64,000 bases of DNA. Origin: Acuticoccus kalidii (GTDB taxonomy: Bacteria > Pseudomonadota > Alphaproteobacteria > Rhizobiales > Amorphaceae). The notes beneath the pieces were generated by a model that worked only from the letters and a program-made list of their open reading frames with translations, made no database searches and was not told the DNA's origin. Positions 1 through 11,073 of this stretch are shown here, one piece after another. Within the stretch, counting starts at the first letter, position 1. Each line of letters starts with the position of its first letter. The stretch is from the NCBI RefSeq assembly GCF_021556395.1, contig NZ_JAKGCS010000036.1:186001-250000 (forward strand), given 5' to 3'. The position numbers were made by a program, and so were the translations under genes.

Positions 1-248
1 GAATGCGGCTTCTTGTTGCCGAAGGAGCCGAGGCCGGTGAGGCGGATCGGGATCGGCGCGCGGCGGATCTTGCCGAGCGCGAAGGCGACCTCGTCGGCGG
101 TGCGCTCATCGATGTCGCCGATGAAGCGCAGGGTGATGTGGTAATTCTCGGGGTCGATATATCGGGCGCCGCGGAGCCCACCGCGCAGATTGGTGAGCCA
201 GAAGCGGACATCCTCGGGAAGGGTGATGGCGGTGAACAAGCGCGGCAT
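1..248 (-). CDS. thpR: RNA 2',3'-cyclic phosphodiesterase (2'-5' RNA ligase superfamily), 3' end missing
   Basis: The minus-strand frame from ATG at 248 runs open to the window edge and gives about 82 residues starting MPRLFTAITLP. A strong ribosome site (GGGAGGTG) lies just upstream. The motif HITLRFIGD near residues 37-45 is the first H-x-T signature of the 2H phosphoesterase fold; the second H-x-T would lie beyond the edge. Family members hydrolyse 2',3'-cyclic phosphates or ligate 2'-5' RNA ends in vitro; the physiological substrate is usually unknown. The gene is truncated by the window, not visibly broken. A terminator belonging to the upstream gene separates it from the Bax-inhibitor gene, so it probably has its own promoter. 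Confidence 0.8.
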   Translation of the reverse strand, partial: MPRLFTAITLPEDVRFWLTNLRGGLRGARYIDPENYHITLRFIGDIDERTADEVAFALGKIRRAPIPIRLTGLGSFGNKKPH

Positions 249-311
249 AGGCACCTCCCATGGATCCATGGCGAGTGTCCCGAGTCGCATGGTGCAGCGC
301 AAGGGACCCGC

Positions 312-345
312 AAAACAAAAAAGGCGCGGCTGATGCCGCGCCTTT
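312..345 (-). terminator. Rho-independent terminator of the Bax-inhibitor gene
   Basis: An 11-bp perfect stem (AAAGGCGCGGC with its complement, 320-345) encloses a 4-base loop. On the minus strand it is followed by a T-rich tail (TTTTGTTTTG). It lies directly downstream of the stop at 369. Confidence 0.85.
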
Positions 346-368
346 CGTCGTTCGCGCTGTTCGGCCGA

Positions 369-1151
369 CTACTGGCGGTTGCCGAAGAGCGACAGCAGCA
401 TCATGAACATGTTGATGAAGTTCAGGTAGAGCGACAGCGCGCCCATCACCGCCTTGCGGCCGGCGACCGAGCTGTCATCGCCCACATAGTACATCTCTTT
501 GATGCGCTGCGTGTCGTAGGCGGTGAGGCCGGCGAACACGAGGACACCGATCACCGAGATGGCGAACTGCAACGCCGAGGAGGCGAGGAAGAGGTTCACC
601 AGAGCGGCGATGATGATGCCGATCAGGCCCATAAACAGGAACGAGCCCCAGCCGGACAGGTCCTTCTTCGTGGTGTAGCCGTAGAGGCTCAGCGCGCCGA
701 AGGCGGCGGCGGTGATGAAGAAGACCCGGCCGATGCTCTCGGACGTGTAGACGAGCAGGATCGACGACAGCGAGATGCCCATCACCGCGGCGAAGGCCCA
801 GAAGGTCATCTGCGCGGCGGAGAGCGACATTTTGTTGATCCGCGCGCCGAGGAAGAAGATGAACCCGAGCGGTGCGAGCATGAAGAGCCACTTCAGCGGG
901 CTGGTGTACAGCGTCACGCCGAACTGGGTGAGATACATGCCGTTGCCGACCTGCGCCGCGGCATCGGCGGCGTTCGTCGTCACGGCGAAGTTGAAGACGG
1001 CCAGCGCGGCCACGCCGGTCACCACAAGGCCGATGGCCATGTAGTTGTAGACCCGCAGCATATAGCTGCGGAGGCCCTGATCGATGCCGACGTCGGCGGG
1101 CGCGGCCCCGATGGTCGGCCGCGCGTACGGATTACGATCGTAGGTCGCCAT
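369..1151 (-). CDS. Bax inhibitor-1/YccA family membrane protein
   Basis: This 260-residue inner-membrane protein has about seven hydrophobic segments, beginning near residue 38 after a short soluble N-terminus. The overall pattern and the acidic segment near the end (TAYDTQRIKEMYY, about residues 212-224) match the BI-1/YccA family (UPF0005). Bacterial members have been described as pH-sensitive calcium leak channels or as modulators of the FtsH protease; neither role can be read from the sequence. The gene stands alone on the minus strand, has its own terminator at 312-345, and is preceded by about 280 non-coding bases that should hold its promoter. The length is typical for the family. Confidence 0.9.
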   Translation of the reverse strand: MATYDRNPYARPTIGAAPADVGIDQGLRSYMLRVYNYMAIGLVVTGVAALAVFNFAVTTNAADAAAQVGNGMYLTQFGVTLYTSPLKWLFMLAPLGFIFFLGARINKMSLSAAQMTFWAFAAVMGISLSSILLVYTSESIGRVFFITAAAFGALSLYGYTTKKDLSGWGSFLFMGLIGIIIAALVNLFLASSALQFAISVIGVLVFAGLTAYDTQRIKEMYYVGDDSSVAGRKAVMGALSLYLNFINMFMMLLSLFGNRQ

Positions 1152-1384
1152 GTGCTTCCCTATGGTTCGTTATGTTGAGCCGGTCGGCGAAACGCGCGAC
1201 CGACGGCGGACGCACCCCGTCCATTGAGGGAGAATATGGATGGGTTGAAAGCCTGCCGCAAGCGCACCAAGCATGCGACGCACGGACGCTCTATGCGCGG
1301 ATGACGAATATCTGTTCTCAATATTGCGCTAATCGGGGATTTTACGTTTCGCGTCGAAGCTGAAATCGTTTCGACCTTCGTTGC

Positions 1385-1414
1385 CAAGGGCGGCGCTATG
1401 GGGCCGCGCCCTTG
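1385..1414 (-). terminator. Possible terminator stem-loop after the chemoreceptor gene
   Basis: An 8-bp stem (CAAGGGCG with CGCCCTTG) encloses a GC-rich loop about 20 bases past the stop at 1435. No clear T-run follows on the minus strand, so it is only a weak candidate. Confidence 0.3.
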
Positions 1415-1434
1415 CCGTTTTGCAAAATCCGCCG

Positions 1435-3162
1435 TCAAGACCCCGTTCGTCGCGAGATGCCGGCGTCGTTGGCGTGACGCAGGTTCGACAGGAACGATTC
1501 GACGCTCGATTTGACGCCGAGACTTTGGTGGTCGAGCGACGTGGTTGTGGTGCACACGGTGTCGGCCGCCGATCGCGTCTCGTCGACGCTCGAGCGCATC
1601 CGGCTCATATTGCGGCTGATGGCGTCGGACGATTCGGCGGCGAGCGCGATGCTCGACGCGATTTCGCGGATCGAGGAATCCTGTTCTTCGAGCGCGGTCG
1701 CCATCGCTGCCGTGTTCGCCGAGAGTTGGGTGACGGTGGTCACGATCCCGTTGATCGCCTCGACGCTCTGGTTCGTTTCCGCCTGCATGGCGCGGATCTG
1801 CGCCTCGATATTGCCGGTCGCCTTGCCGGTCTGCTCGGCGAGGCTCTTCACCTCGTGTGCGACGACGCTGAAGCCGCGCCCCGCTTCGCCCGCCCGCGCC
1901 GCCTCGATCGTCGCGTTGAGGGCGAGAAGGTTCGTCTGCTCGGCGATATCGTTGATGAGGCGCGTGACCTCGCCGATGCTGCGGCTCGCTTTGGCGAGGG
2001 TGGAGATCGACAGCGCGGCGCCCTCTGCCGCCTCGACCGCCCGATCGGAGGCGGTGGCGTTGCCCGAGATCTGCCGCGCGATCTCGCGGGAGCTGGCGCT
2101 CAGCTCCTCGGCGGCACGCGCCACGATGTCGACGCTTTCATGGCCCGATTCGCACGCGCTGTACGTCTCCTCGGTGGTGGTGCGCATCCGCTCGGCGATA
2201 TCGCGCATCGCCTCGGCGCGCGAGACCATGGCTTGCATGCTCTCCTGCATCGCATCGACGTCGTCCGAAACGCTGGCATCGAGCGAATCGGCGAGCTGCT
2301 GCATCGCGAGAGCGCGCTCCTGGCGGCGCTCCTCGCTCGCCTTGGTCTGCGCCTGTTGCAGCTCGATGCGTTCGATGACGACGCCGCGCAAGGCGGTGAC
2401 GGCGCGGGCGAGAGAGCCGATCGCGTCGCGGCGGCGGCCATAGGCGCTTTCCGCCACGACTTCCCCCTGCGCGAGGCGCGTGATCTTGCTGGCGAGATCG
2501 CCGGCCGGCCGCGATATGTCCCGCGCGATGAGCCAGCTCGCGAACACGACGACCGCCATCGCGATCAGCGTCACGAAGGCCGCGGCCCAGTTGAGGCTCG
2601 CGAACGCGCTGTCGATCCGGTCGGTGTAGACGCCCGTGCCGACATAGATGCCCCACTCGGATAGCGGGACGACGTAGGAGATTTTCTCCATCGGATCGTC
2701 GCTGCCGGGCTTCGGCCACCAATAGGAGACGGAACCGCCGCCCTCACGCGCGGCGGCGCTCAGCGCTTGGAAGAGCTTGAGGCCGGCTTTGTCCTCGAAA
2801 TTCCAGAGGGACTGGCCTTCGAGTTCGGGCTTTGCGGCGTGGGCGAACACCGTCCCATCGAGATCGATCGCGAACAGATATTCCTTGTGGTCGTCGTACC
2901 ACATCGCGTGGATGGCCTCGACGAAGCGCGCCTTCGCTTCGTCCCGCGAGAATTCGCCGGCTTGTGCGCGCATCTCCAAGCCGCGGGCAAGATTCGCGGC
3001 CGCTTCGCTGAGCGAGCGAACCTTTCCGACTTCGAGATCGAGGACGAGAGTCCTGGCTTGAGGCACCAGGACGTTCACGAGAACGATCAACGAAATGAGG
3101 TTGATCCCGGCGAGCAGCCACAGCTTCGCCGAGATGGAAAGGCGCCGATAAAGTCCCATCAT
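1435..3162 (-). CDS. Methyl-accepting chemotaxis protein with a single Cache domain
   Basis: This is a membrane chemoreceptor of 575 residues. From the ATG at 3162 (GGAGGA nine bases upstream) the order is: a first membrane helix (about residues 10-32), a periplasmic single-Cache type 2 domain with the family motif [14 protein letters not shown] (about 87-100), a second helix (about 190-212), HAMP, and a long cytoplasmic coiled coil. The signalling tip [15 protein letters not shown] followed by [17 protein letters not shown] is unmistakable. An upstream in-frame start at 3396 exists but adds a polar stretch overlapping the acnA terminator, so I reject it. Cache_2 receptors often sense small organic acids; the ligand is unknown. 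No che genes lie nearby, so it is an orphan receptor feeding a distant array. Confidence 0.92.
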   Translation of the reverse strand: MMGLYRRLSISAKLWLLAGINLISLIVLVNVLVPQARTLVLDLEVGKVRSLSEAAANLARGLEMRAQAGEFSRDEAKARFVEAIHAMWYDDHKEYLFAIDLDGTVFAHAAKPELEGQSLWNFEDKAGLKLFQALSAAAREGGGSVSYWWPKPGSDDPMEKISYVVPLSEWGIYVGTGVYTDRIDSAFASLNWAAAFVTLIAMAVVVFASWLIARDISRPAGDLASKITRLAQGEVVAESAYGRRRDAIGSLARAVTALRGVVIERIELQQAQTKASEERRQERALAMQQLADSLDASVSDDVDAMQESMQAMVSRAEAMRDIAERMRTTTEETYSACESGHESVDIVARAAEELSASSREIARQISGNATASDRAVEAAEGAALSISTLAKASRSIGEVTRLINDIAEQTNLLALNATIEAARAGEAGRGFSVVAHEVKSLAEQTGKATGNIEAQIRAMQAETNQSVEAINGIVTTVTQLSANTAAMATALEEQDSSIREIASSIALAAESSDAISRNMSRMRSSVDETRSAADTVCTTTTSLDHQSLGVKSSVESFLSNLRHANDAGISRRTGS

Positions 3163-3265
3163 CCGCAAAATTCCTCCGCACCGGACGGATTTTGGCGATT
3201 CGATATTGCGCGACGCTGGTCTCGACCAAGGCGGGTCGGATCGCCCGGCCGGCCGGCGCGACGGG

Positions 3266-3298
3266 ACAAAAGAAAAGGGCGGCCCGCGAAGGCCGCCC
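3266..3298 (-). terminator. Rho-independent terminator of acnA
   Basis: An 8-bp perfect GC stem (GGGCGGCC/GGCCGCCC, 3277-3298) with a 6-base loop is followed on the minus strand by TTTTCTTTTG. It lies 40 bases past the acnA stop. Confidence 0.88.
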
Positions 3299-3337
3299 TC
3301 GTTCATCCCGCTCGGATCGGAGCGGATGGTTCGCTGA

Positions 3338-6103
<2,766 letters not shown>

Positions 6104-6206
6104 GGCTCAACTCCCTTGTTTGGAACTAGAAGACGTTGCCGCTATCAACGCCCAATCGCCGCTATGATCAAGCGGAGCCGACGTCTCGACGGACAATTCA
6201 CCAACC

Positions 6207-6815
6207 ATGAAAAGCTTGCAGGTGGCCGAATTGTGCGTCGATCGCGGCGAAAGGCGTGTCCTCGATCGCGTGAGTTTTACGGTCGCGGCCGGGCGTGCGT
6301 GTGCCGTCACGGGTCCGAACGGTGTCGGCAAATCGACGCTGTTGCGCGCGATTGCGGGACTGACGGGAATCGAAAGCGGGACGGTCACATTTCTTAATTG
6401 GGACAGCGAGCGCGCCGGCGCAATTCATTTCGTCGGCCATCTCGATGCCGTGAAGCCGCAGTTCAGCGTGGCTGAAAATGCCGCATTCTGGTGTCGCTGG
6501 CTCGGCGACGGATCGGCCGGCGAATCGGTGGTCGAGGCCGCGCTCGATACGGTCGGCCTTCTCCATCTCGCCGAAATGCCGGCTCAGTTCCTGTCCCAGG
6601 GCCAGCGTCGCCGCCTCGCGCTCGCACGCCTTCGCATGGCGCCGCGCCCGCTCTGGCTGCTCGACGAGCCGACGGCCGGCCTCGACACCGCCTCCCGCGC
6701 GACCTTCGCGGCGATGATGGCGAACCATCTCGCCGGCGGCGGTCTCGTCCTCGCCGCGACGCACGAACCGCTCGGCATCGACGGCGCCGACGAATTGCGG
6801 CTCGCGCCGTCATGA
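6207..6815 (+). CDS. ccmA: Heme exporter ATP-binding protein CcmA
   Basis: CcmA is the ATPase of the CcmABCD complex, which releases holo-CcmE during System I cytochrome c maturation. The 202-residue protein has Walker A GPNGVGKST (36-44), a signature-like LSQGQRRRLALARL, and Walker B LWLLDEPTAGLD. The short length and lack of any membrane segment fit CcmA. It is the first gene of a plus-strand operon, divergent from acnA. Its stop overlaps the ccmB start (ATGA), implying translational coupling. There is no strong Shine-Dalgarno directly upstream. Confidence 0.95.
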   Translation: MKSLQVAELCVDRGERRVLDRVSFTVAAGRACAVTGPNGVGKSTLLRAIAGLTGIESGTVTFLNWDSERAGAIHFVGHLDAVKPQFSVAENAAFWCRWLGDGSAGESVVEAALDTVGLLHLAEMPAQFLSQGQRRRLALARLRMAPRPLWLLDEPTAGLDTASRATFAAMMANHLAGGGLVLAATHEPLGIDGADELRLAPS

Positions 6816-7471
6816 GCCTCGGCGCCCTCTTCGTCCGCGACGTGCGGCTTGCCTGGAGCGCCGGGGGCGGCGGCCCGGTCGGCGTGATCTTCTATCTCGC
6901 CGTCAGCGCCGTCGCGCCGTTCGCGCTCGGCCCCGATCTGCCGCTCCTTGCCCGTCTCGGCCCGGCGCTCCTGTGGATCGCGGTGCTTCTCGCGCTGCTT
7001 CTCGGCCTCGAGCGGCTCTTCCAATCCGACCAGGAGGACGGGACGCTCGACCAACTCCGGCTCGGCGGCGCGCCGCTGGAGCTCGTCGTGATCGTGAAGG
7101 CGGCGGCGCACTGGACGGCGGCGGCGCTTCCCTTGATCGTCGCGACGCCGCTCGCCGCGATCCTCCTCAATCTCGACGGGGCGACGCTCGCGCTCACCCT
7201 CGTGACGTTCCTGCTCGGCACGCCGGCCCTCGCGCTGATCGGCTCGATCGGGGCGGCGGTCGCCGTGTCGCTTCGCCGCGCCGGCGTGCTGATCGCGATC
7301 CTCGTCTTGCCGCTGTCGATCCCGGTTCTCATCTTCGCGGTGGCGGCGATCGAAGCGGCCGGGGCTGGGCGCGCCGTGTTGCCGCCGCTCGCGCTTCTCG
7401 GCGCGCTGGCGCTTGTCTCGGCGGTGGTCGCGCCGATCGCCGCCGCTGCCGCATTGCGCGAGATCGATTGA
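6812..7471 (+). CDS. ccmB: Heme exporter permease CcmB
   Basis: This 219-residue inner-membrane protein has about six hydrophobic segments and the CcmB-type motif SDQEDGTLDQL near residues 69-79 in the first cytoplasmic loop. It forms the membrane part of the CcmABCD ABC-type complex. The chosen ATG at 6812 overlaps the ccmA stop; longer readings of the frame run back through ccmA in another frame and are spurious. The gap to ccmC is 96 bases, the only sizeable gap within this operon. Confidence 0.95.
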   Translation: MSLGALFVRDVRLAWSAGGGGPVGVIFYLAVSAVAPFALGPDLPLLARLGPALLWIAVLLALLLGLERLFQSDQEDGTLDQLRLGGAPLELVVIVKAAAHWTAAALPLIVATPLAAILLNLDGATLALTLVTFLLGTPALALIGSIGAAVAVSLRRAGVLIAILVLPLSIPVLIFAVAAIEAAGAGRAVLPPLALLGALALVSAVVAPIAAAAALREID

Positions 7472-7567
7472 TCGGCGAAACCAACCTCGCCCGAAGATGG
7501 ACGAGGCGGCTCGCGATGCTTTCCAGCGCCGTTGTCTCGGCCTACGATCGTCGGGAGGGAGACCCGA

Positions 7568-8326
7568 TTGTCCACGTCAGTTTCAGCCGATAGGGCCGCG
7601 CGCCCGTCGATCATCAATCCGGGCCGCTTCGCGAGCCTTGCCGACCGCGCGATCCCCTGGTTCGCCGCGGCGACGCTGATCGCCTTCGCCGTCGGCCTCT
7701 ATTTCGCGCTGTGGGCCTCCCCGGAGGACTATCAGCAGGGCGCCACGGTGCGGATCATGTATGTCCACGTGCCGGCGGCCTGGCTCGCCCTCTTCACCTA
7801 TCTGGTGATGACCTCCGCCGCGCTCGGCACCCTCGTCTGGCGCCACCCGCTCGCCGACGTCGCGGCGAAAGCCGCGGCTCCGATCGGCGCGGCCTTCACG
7901 CTCTGCGCGCTCGCCTCGGGCTCCGTCTGGGGCAAGCCGATGTGGGGCGCCTGGTGGGTGTGGGACGCGCGGCTCACCTCGATGTTGATCCTCTTCTTCA
8001 TGTATCTCGGCCTCATCGCGCTGTGGCGGGCGATCGACGAGCCGTCGCGGGCGGCCCGCGTCGCGGCGATCACGATCCTCGTCGGCTTCATCAACATTCC
8101 GATCATCAAATTCTCGGTCGACTGGTGGAACACGCTGCACCAGGGCGCGAGCGTGATGCGCTTTGACGGGCCGACGATCCATGCCTCGATGCTCGTCCCG
8201 CTCTTCATCATGGCGATCGCCTTCATGCTTCTCTTCACGACGCTGCATCTCGCCACGATGCGCACCGAGCTTTTGCGCCGCCGCGCGCGCAGCCTGCGCC
8301 TTCGCCTCGCGAGGGGGGCGCGCTGA
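7568..8326 (+). CDS. ccmC: Heme-handling protein CcmC
   Basis: CcmC delivers heme to the chaperone CcmE at the periplasmic face. The 252-residue protein has six membrane helices and the tryptophan-rich heme-binding loop GAWWVWDARLTS, the WWxWD signature. A conserved histidine in the first periplasmic loop (MYVHVPAAW) and another before the last helix are candidate heme ligands. I place the start at TTG 7568, which has GGGAGGG eight bases upstream. An in-frame TTG at 7532 lacks a ribosome site. The stop overlaps the ccmD start (TGATG). Confidence 0.95.
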   Translation: MSTSVSADRAARPSIINPGRFASLADRAIPWFAAATLIAFAVGLYFALWASPEDYQQGATVRIMYVHVPAAWLALFTYLVMTSAALGTLVWRHPLADVAAKAAAPIGAAFTLCALASGSVWGKPMWGAWWVWDARLTSMLILFFMYLGLIALWRAIDEPSRAARVAAITILVGFINIPIIKFSVDWWNTLHQGASVMRFDGPTIHASMLVPLFIMAIAFMLLFTTLHLATMRTELLRRRARSLRLRLARGAR

Positions 8327-8514
8327 TGGGCCAATATGCCGGTTATGTGATCGCCGCCTATGCGATCACCTTCGGGACGATCGCCGCCCTCGTCCTTTGG
8401 GCGGTCGTCGATCGGCGCATGGCGCGGGCGGCTCTCGCGCGGGCCGAACGCGCGACGACGCGTCTGGCGGGCGACGGCATCGTATCGGCGCGGGAGAACG
8501 AGAATGCGCTTTAG
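8326..8514 (+). CDS. ccmD: Heme exporter protein CcmD
   Basis: This 62-residue protein has one N-terminal membrane helix (about residues 5-27) and a charged cytoplasmic tail (VVDRRMARAALARAE), typical of CcmD. CcmD stabilises the CcmC-CcmE heme complex and is needed for CcmE release. It overlaps ccmC by one base and ccmG by 11 bases, so it sits in a tightly coupled string. The family is poorly conserved in sequence; position and topology carry the call. Confidence 0.9.
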   Translation: MGQYAGYVIAAYAITFGTIAALVLWAVVDRRMARAALARAERATTRLAGDGIVSARENENAL

Positions 8515-9073
8515 GGCGACCCACATTCTCCTCGCGGTGCCGCTCGTCGCCTTTCTCGGTCTCGCGGCGATCTTCGCGCTGCGCGTCACCGATGGGGCGG
8601 ACCGCTCGGTCGTGCCGTCCGCGCTCATCGGCAAGAGCGCGCCGGGCAGCGTGTTCCCCGGCCTCGGCGTCGGGGCGGGCTTCGATCCGGCGGCGCTCGC
8701 CGGCCGCGTCTCGCTGGTCAACGTCTTCGCGTCCTGGTGCGCGCCGTGCCGCGTGGAGCATCCCCTCCTGATGGACCTCGGGGAGGAGGAAGGGCTGACG
8801 ATCGTCGGCATCAACTACAAGGACAAGCGCGCCAGCGCGGAGCGGTTCCTCGCCGAGCTCGGCAACCCCTACGATGCGATCGGCGTCGATCCGGACGGGC
8901 GCAACGCGATCGAATGGGGCGTCTATGGCGTGCCGGAAACCTTCATCGTCGGCCCCGACGGCACGATCCGGGGCAAGCATGTCGGCCCGTTGAGCCGGGA
9001 GGCGCTCGACGGCTCGTTCGGCGACACGCTGCGCGGGCTCCTCGAGGCGAACAAGGGCGCTGCCGCATCGTGA
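8504..9073 (+). CDS. ccmG: Thiol:disulfide interchange protein CcmG/DsbE
   Basis: CcmG is a membrane-anchored periplasmic thioredoxin-like reductase that keeps apocytochrome c cysteines reduced for heme attachment. The 189-residue protein has an N-terminal anchor (about residues 6-24) and a thioredoxin fold with active site FASWCAPCRVEHP. It also has the family-specific GINYKDK segment and a cis-proline in YGVPETFIV. The ATG at 8504 lies inside the end of ccmD. ccmE, ccmF, ccmH and ccmI are not in the window and must be encoded elsewhere. The stop overlaps the next gene by a GTGA junction. Confidence 0.95.
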   Translation: MRFRATHILLAVPLVAFLGLAAIFALRVTDGADRSVVPSALIGKSAPGSVFPGLGVGAGFDPAALAGRVSLVNVFASWCAPCRVEHPLLMDLGEEEGLTIVGINYKDKRASAERFLAELGNPYDAIGVDPDGRNAIEWGVYGVPETFIVGPDGTIRGKHVGPLSREALDGSFGDTLRGLLEANKGAAAS

Positions 9074-9612
9074 GCCAGACCTTCTCGCGCCGCGTTCCCG
9101 ACGGGGACAACATGGAGCGCGCGGTGTGCGACACCTGCGGCTTCGTCGCCTATGACAACCCGAAGATCGTGGTCGGCGCCGTGGTCCGCGCGGGCCCGCG
9201 CATTCTCCTATGCCGGCGCGCCATCCACCCCTCGCGCGGGCGATGGACGCTGCCGGCGGGCTATCTCGAACATGGCGAGACGCCGGAGGAGGGCGCGCGG
9301 CGCGAGGCCTTCGAGGAGGCGACCGCCGATATCGTGATCGAGGGGCTCCTCGCGGTCTATACGATCCGCCGCCTCGGCCAGGTGCAGCTCATCTACCGCG
9401 CGCGGCTCGACACGCCGTCCTTCGCGCCGGGGGTCGAAAGTCAGGCCGTCGCGCTCTACGGTGAGGATGCCATCCCGTGGGACGACCTCGCCTTTCCGTC
9501 GGTTCGTTGGGCGCTCCGCCAGGAGCGGCAGCGGGGTGGTCCGTTCGTCAATCCGCCGGGCGAAGACGGCGCGCACCCGCCAGGTGCTCGCCCGAATGTC
9601 ACCGGCGAGTGA
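9070..9612 (+). CDS. NUDIX hydrolase with N-terminal zinc ribbon
   Basis: The 180-residue protein starts at GTG 9070, which overlaps the ccmG stop. This start retains the pre-domain segment FSRRVPDGDN typical of zinc-ribbon NUDIX proteins; the ATG at 9112 would cut it off. CDTCGFVAYDNPKIVVG resembles half of a zinc ribbon with one Cys pair. The Nudix box is complete (GYLEHGETPEEG then REAFEEATADI). Such enzymes hydrolyse nucleoside diphosphates linked to another moiety (ADP-ribose, NADH and the like); the substrate here is unknown. The proline/glycine-rich C-terminus is probably disordered. Coupling to the ccm operon is positional only. Confidence 0.85.
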   Translation: MSQTFSRRVPDGDNMERAVCDTCGFVAYDNPKIVVGAVVRAGPRILLCRRAIHPSRGRWTLPAGYLEHGETPEEGARREAFEEATADIVIEGLLAVYTIRRLGQVQLIYRARLDTPSFAPGVESQAVALYGEDAIPWDDLAFPSVRWALRQERQRGGPFVNPPGEDGAHPPGARPNVTGE

Positions 9613-9674
9613 TTGGTCAAAAGCGAAGCCGAGGGATTAGGTTGGACGACAAGACGCCCACAAGGAGCAACACG

Positions 9675-10451
9675 GTGTTGCGTGCCACTCTCGGCCTGAT
9701 CGTCATCCTTTGCGGGACCGTCGTCGCGACGGCCGGCGAAAAGCCGCGCGCGTTCCTGGAGCTTTTCACGAGCCAGGGCTGCGCGTCCTGTCCGGCCGCC
9801 GATGCCCTCATCGGCGAGTTCGCGGAGGAGGAGGGCGTCTACGCCGTCTCGATGCCCGTGAAGCTCTGGGACTTTCTCGGCTGGGCCGACACGCTCGCCA
9901 CCGACATGCTGACCAAGCGGCAGATCGCCTATTCCGTCGCCCGTGGCGACCGCGAGGTGTTCACCCCGCAGCTCATGGTGAACGGTGAGCGCTCGGTGCT
10001 CGGCAACGATCCCGATGCGATCCGCACCGCGATCCGCGAGACGGAGCGTCGTCTGACGCTGCCGATCGACCTGTCGATCAACAACAACGTCCTCACGATC
10101 GATGTCGGCGAGGACCGCCGGGCCGCCGCCGACAAGGCGACGCTGTGGCTCATCGTGACCGACGAGGAAATCCGCGTCCCCGTCCGCGAGGGGGAAAATC
10201 GCGGCCGTAAGCTCACCTATCACAATGTGGTGCGCGAGATGCGGCCGATCGGGATGTGGAAGGGCGAGCCGATGACCTTCGACCTGCCCCTCAACGATAT
10301 CGACCGGGACGCCTCGGCCGGCTGCTTCGTGATCGCCCAGGTCGAGACCTTTAAGGGGCCGGGGCCGATCATCGGCGCGGCGAAGGTCGATCACCTCTTC
10401 CCCGCGCGCGCCGCCGGAGTGCAGCGCAGCACGGTCGCGTCCGGCCGCTGA
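9675..10451 (+). CDS. DUF1223 secreted thioredoxin-like protein
   Basis: This 258-residue protein starts at GTG 9675 with AAGGAG seven bases upstream. An N-terminal signal peptide (about residues 1-20) is followed by the family hallmark ELFTSQGCASCPAADAL with a CxxC pair. The N-terminal half is predicted to adopt a thioredoxin-like fold and the C-terminal half a beta-rich domain. DUF1223 proteins are common in alphaproteobacteria, often near aconitase or ccm genes. Their reaction is unknown; a periplasmic redox role is an inference from the CxxC pair and the ccm neighbourhood. A gap of 62 bases separates it from the NUDIX gene. Confidence 0.88.
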   Translation: MLRATLGLIVILCGTVVATAGEKPRAFLELFTSQGCASCPAADALIGEFAEEEGVYAVSMPVKLWDFLGWADTLATDMLTKRQIAYSVARGDREVFTPQLMVNGERSVLGNDPDAIRTAIRETERRLTLPIDLSINNNVLTIDVGEDRRAAADKATLWLIVTDEEIRVPVREGENRGRKLTYHNVVREMRPIGMWKGEPMTFDLPLNDIDRDASAGCFVIAQVETFKGPGPIIGAAKVDHLFPARAAGVQRSTVASGR

Positions 10452-10470
10452 ACCGGCGGCCGCTGCGGCT

Positions 10471-10905
10471 TCAATCCTCGGGCAGCGGCGTCAGCGCGAC
10501 ATAGGTGATCGACAACAGCGCGCCGTAGATGAGGCACATCGCCAGCATGGTGCCGATGAAGATGGCGCCGAGATCGCGCGCGAAAACCTCGTGTCCGGCC
10601 AGCGGCATGAACGAGGCCATCATCGCCAGCCATAGAATGATGCCGAACGCGCAACCTTGCCCGAACGAGCGACCTGGCAGAATATGACAGAGGAAGGCGA
10701 AGATCGTCGGGAAGATCAGCACGCCGAACACGGCATGCGTGCCCCAGACGGCGCGGGACGATGTGGGCAACCCGAGCCGTTCGTTGAACGCTGCGATCTG
10801 ATCGAGGAGATTCGCTTGCGGCAACAGGTCCATGCGAGCGTTAAGATAGAGCAACGCCGATACGATGGCGGTTGCTATAATCCCGGCGAAAAACGCGCGT
10901 GTCAT
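10471..10905 (-). CDS. Small four-helix membrane protein, probably DUF6789 type
   Basis: This 144-residue protein has about four hydrophobic helices (near 5-22, 50-70, 83-103 and 118-138) joined by short loops. The pattern suggests the DUF6789 family of membrane proteins, but I recognise it only loosely and no function is known. The start is placed at ATG 10905 with GAGG six bases upstream; in-frame starts at 10917 and 10932 lack ribosome sites. It is convergent with the DUF1223 gene, with only 19 bases between the two stops. It is divergent from the Crp/Fnr regulator, and their shared 168-base gap could hold both promoters. Confidence 0.7.
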   Translation of the reverse strand: MTRAFFAGIIATAIVSALLYLNARMDLLPQANLLDQIAAFNERLGLPTSSRAVWGTHAVFGVLIFPTIFAFLCHILPGRSFGQGCAFGIILWLAMMASFMPLAGHEVFARDLGAIFIGTMLAMCLIYGALLSITYVALTPLPED

Positions 10906-11073
10906 CGCTGACCTCATTTCGTTGCCACACACACTCTATCGTCTCGTCGCGCATCCTTCGAGGTTGTCGCGCAAGGAATGAACCTTTTTGCGATGGGCTC
11001 CGTTCATTCGGAGTGAAATGGGGCTAAGTATGCGGCGGCGTATGATTGACTCGGTGGGATCGTTTGAGGGACC

